A stretch of DNA of 64,000 nucleotides, from contig NZ_WHNY01000016.1 in NCBI RefSeq assembly GCF_013141695.1, positions 108,972 to 172,971 of the forward strand. Reading direction: 5' to 3'. This document shows, piece by piece, positions 62,337-64,000 of the stretch. This DNA comes from Paenibacillus plantarum. GTDB lineage: Bacteria > Bacillota > Bacilli > Paenibacillales > NBRC-103111. The number at the start of each line of letters is the position of its first letter. Within the stretch, counting starts at the first letter, position 1. The position numbers were made by a program, and so were the translations under genes. The notes below the pieces were generated by a model. It saw only the letters and a program-made list of their open reading frames with translations, had not been told where the DNA came from and searched no databases.

Positions 62337-62377
62337 AAAAAAAAAGCCCATGAAATCAAATGATTTCATAGACTTTC
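62337..62377 (-). terminator. Terminator of the tRNA operon
   Basis: On the minus strand AAGTCTATGAAATCA pairs with TGATTTCATGGGCTT (G-T pairs allowed), followed by nine T. Confidence 0.88.
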
Positions 62378-62388
62378 TTTGTTCGTTA

Positions 62389-62467
62389 TACCGGCAAGAG
62401 GACTCGAACCTCCACCCTTTCGGACTCGATTTTGAGTCGAGCGCGTCTGCCATTCCGCCATGCCGGC
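62389..62467 (-). tRNA. tRNA-Leu (CAA)
   Basis: 79 nt. Acceptor GCCGGCA/TGCCGGT, anticodon loop CTCAAAA, short variable arm. CCA is not encoded. Last tRNA of the array. Confidence 0.93.
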
Positions 62468-62485
62468 ATAAACTTGTAAAAACAA

Positions 62486-62574
62486 TGGTGCCGAAGACCA
62501 GACTTGAACTGGTACGGTAGTCACCTACCGCAGGATTTTAAGTCCTGTGCGTCTGCCGATTCCGCCACTCCGGC
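62486..62574 (-). tRNA. tRNA-Leu (TAA)
   Basis: 89 nt including encoded CCA. Anticodon stem CAGGA/TCCTG with loop CTTAAAA, long class II variable arm, TTCAAGT loop. Confidence 0.95.
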
Positions 62575-62585
62575 TTATAAATTTG

Positions 62586-62659
62586 TGGAGGCGCCACCCA
62601 GATTCGAACTGGGGGTAAAGCTTTTGCAGAGCTCTGCCTTACCACTTGGCTATGGCGCC
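62586..62659 (-). tRNA. tRNA-Cys (GCA)
   Basis: 74 nt with encoded CCA. Acceptor GGCGCCA/TGGCGCC, anticodon loop CTGCAAA. Confidence 0.95.
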
Positions 62660-62669
62660 TTAGTAATAA

Positions 62670-62744
62670 TGGAGCGGAAGACGGGGATCGAACCCGCGAC
62701 CCTCGCCTTGGCAAGGCGATGCTCTACCGCTGAGCCACTTCCGC
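62670..62744 (-). tRNA. tRNA-Gly (GCC)
   Basis: 75 nt with encoded CCA. Anticodon stem TCGCC/GGCGA, loop TTGCCAA. Confidence 0.95.
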
Positions 62745-62752
62745 ATATAAAA

Positions 62753-62824
62753 CTGGGGATCAAGGATTTGAACCTTGGCATGACGGAGTCAAAGTCCGTT
62801 GCCTTACCGCTTGGCTAATCCCCA
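62753..62824 (-). tRNA. tRNA-Gln (TTG)
   Basis: 72 nt, no encoded CCA. Acceptor TGGGGAT/ATCCCCA, anticodon loop CTTTGAC. Confidence 0.95.
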
Positions 62825-62846
62825 TTATGTTGCTTTGGTAATAATG

Positions 62847-62920
62847 GGCGGACGACGGGACTTGAACCCGCGAATGCCGGATCCACAAACCGGTGCGTTA
62901 ACCCCTTCGCCACGACCGCC
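62847..62920 (-). tRNA. tRNA-His (GTG)
   Basis: 74 nt including the encoded G at -1 that pairs with C73. Anticodon loop TTGTGGA. U5-U68 and U31-U39 are mismatched. Complete CCA is not encoded. Confidence 0.93.
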
Positions 62921-62947
62921 ACAATATTAAGTTTCTTGCATTTTTGG

Positions 62948-63018
62948 CAGGGGCAGCAGGAATTGAACCCACACCAAAGGTTTTGGAGACCTTTGTTCTA
63001 CCCTTAAACTATGCCCCT
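62948..63018 (-). tRNA. tRNA-Trp (CCA)
   Basis: 71 nt, no 3' CCA. Acceptor AGGGGCA/TGCCCCT, anticodon loop CTCCAAA. Confidence 0.95.
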
Positions 63019-63031
63019 ACAAAAAGGAAAA

Positions 63032-63113
63032 TGGAGGCTGATGGATTCGAACCACCGAACTCGAAGAGAGCAGATTTACAGTCTGCCGTGTTTAGCCACT
63101 TCACTAAGCCTCC
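63032..63113 (-). tRNA. tRNA-Tyr (GTA)
   Basis: 82 nt, class II variable arm, anticodon stem GCAGA/TCTGC with loop CTGTAAA. No encoded CCA. Confidence 0.95.
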
Positions 63114-63122
63114 ACAAAGCAA

Positions 63123-63198
<76 letters not shown>

Positions 63199-63212
63199 TT
63201 ATTTAATTTAAA

Positions 63213-63288
<76 letters not shown>

Positions 63289-63310
63289 TAACTAAATTTT
63301 GTAATAATAA

Positions 63311-63387
63311 TGGCGGAGCTGACGGGATTCGAACCCGCGGTCTCCTGCGTGACAGGCAGGCATGTTAGGCCACTACACCACAGCTCC
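63311..63387 (-). tRNA. tRNA-Asp (GTC)
   Basis: 77 nt with encoded CCA. Acceptor GGAGCTG/CAGCTCC, anticodon loop CTGTCAC. Confidence 0.95.
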
Positions 63388-63399
63388 ACATGTATTATT

Positions 63400-63476
<77 letters not shown>

Positions 63477-63532
63477 TCATTAAGTATATGTCACGTTTCC
63501 TATTAAATCAAGTCTTTCATAAGGAAAAGTGA

Positions 63533-63605
63533 TGGAGGCTGACGGGATCGAACCGCCGACCCTCTGCTTGTAAGGCAGATGCTCTCCCAGCTGAGCTAAG
63601 CCTCC
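63533..63605 (-). tRNA. tRNA-Val (TAC)
   Basis: 73 nt, no encoded CCA. Anticodon stem TCTGC/GCAGA, loop CTTACAA. A 56-nt gap, the largest in the array, separates it from tRNA-fMet. Confidence 0.95.
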
Positions 63606-63619
63606 ATGGGAAGTAAAAA

Positions 63620-63694
63620 TGGTGACCCGTAGGGGACTCGAACCCCTGTTACCTCCGTGAAAGGGAGGTGTCTTAACCACTTGACCAACGGGCC
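63620..63694 (-). tRNA. tRNA-Glu (TTC)
   Basis: 75 nt with encoded CCA. Acceptor GGCCCGT/ACGGGTC, anticodon loop CTTTCAC. Confidence 0.95.
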
Positions 63695-63709
63695 TTACTA
63701 GAAAGATTG

Positions 63710-63801
63710 TGGCGGAGAGAGAGGGATTCGAACCCTCGAGACGCTTGTGACGCCTACACGATTTCCAATCGTGCTCCTTCGGCCAGCTCGGACACCTCTC
63801 C
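63710..63801 (-). tRNA. tRNA-Ser (GGA)
   Basis: 92 nt with encoded CCA, long variable arm. Anticodon stem CACGA/TCGTG, loop TTGGAAA. Confidence 0.95.
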
Positions 63802-63804
63802 ATA

Positions 63805-63880
63805 TGGCTCCCCGAACAGGACTCGAACCTGTGACAACTCGATTAACAGTCGAGTGCTCTACCAACTGAGCTATCAGGGA
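63805..63880 (-). tRNA. tRNA-Asn (GTT)
   Basis: 76 nt with encoded CCA. Acceptor TCCCTGA/TCGGGGA, anticodon loop CTGTTAA. First tRNA of the array. Confidence 0.95.
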
Positions 63881-64000
63881 ATAGAAACATTGAATCTTTC
63901 AAGGATTTATTCCTTGAAAACTAGATACGAAACTTCAACGTAAAGTCTTATTAGGTTTTCTAGCAGAGAGACTTTAATCTTCGATTAAAGATCCCTATAT
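63881..64000 (-). other. rRNA-operon-type spacer at the right edge
   Basis: On the minus strand it carries CTAGTTTTCAAGGA, a loop, then TCCTTGAAAG: a hairpin of the kind found in spacers next to 23S and 5S genes in Bacilli. A second small hairpin (CTTTAATC/GATTAAAG) lies near 63970-63990. No mature rRNA sequence is inside the window. A ribosomal RNA operon on the same strand just past the edge is likely. Confidence 0.55.

Noticed and set aside
63881..64000. Partial 5S or 23S rRNA gene at the right edge
   Set aside because: No mature rRNA ends were recognised; only spacer-type hairpins.

Overview
The window looks like chromosomal DNA of a spore-forming, Paenibacillus-like Firmicute. The evidence is an sspI spore-protein gene, two tiny YjcZ-type genes, a YheC/YheD-type coat gene, an S-layer-anchored giant protein, several CUT1-type sugar ABC systems with YesM/YesN and ROK/LacI control, AGGAGG-type ribosome binding sites with many GTG/TTG starts, and a 16-gene tRNA array in the order of Bacillus subtilis trnD. 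The genus is an inference. No phage, insertion sequence or CRISPR array was seen.

Layout. 1-5.9 kb: a minus-strand operon (sugar-binding lipoprotein, secreted GH29-like fucosidase, two permeases) divergent from a ROK repressor. The gap between them holds three copies of one inverted-repeat operator and a cre-like site. 6.2-9.7 kb: SLH-domain surface protein. 9.7-13 kb: two aldo/keto reductases and an AraC regulator. 13-16 kb: PadR regulator, pentapeptide-repeat protein and a DrrAB-like ABC exporter, a plausible drug-response operon. 16-18.1 kb: a WYL regulator broken by two compensating frameshifts, divergent from two tandem GyrI-like proteins. 18.2-20.1 kb: 23S-type SPOUT methyltransferase, KtrA and sspI. 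20.2-24.7 kb: ThuA/Gfo-Idh-MocA sugar operon plus a LacI regulator. 24.9-33.5 kb: GGDEF-EAL protein, YheC/D-like protein, prfC, phosphoesterase, zwf and small genes.

34-38 kb: a cell-envelope stress operon liaH-liaF-liaS-liaR with lepB as last gene, divergent from a c-di-AMP (ydaO-type) riboswitch that precedes a secreted 3D-domain wall enzyme. 39-43 kb: eutABC (ethanolamine ammonia-lyase and its reactivase) without microcompartment genes. 43-48.4 kb: a molybdenum cofactor operon (MOSC, mobA, moaA, moeA) next to a membrane-anchored sulfite-oxidase-like molybdoenzyme. 48.5-51 kb: secreted copper-amine-oxidase-N protein with a Met/Asp/Lys tandem repeat and an OmpR-type two-component system. 51-55 kb: hydrolase, second ROK regulator, methyltransferase, YjcZ-like gene. 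55-62.2 kb: YesM/YesN and an Lpl-type ABC transporter. 62.3-63.9 kb: sixteen tRNA genes; an rRNA operon probably lies just past the right edge.

The most unusual feature is a dispersed intergenic element of about 185 nt, present three times (23.3, 33.7 and 43.0 kb). Each copy carries four near-palindromic 23-nt units at nearly the same offsets (0, 51, about 110 and about 163).
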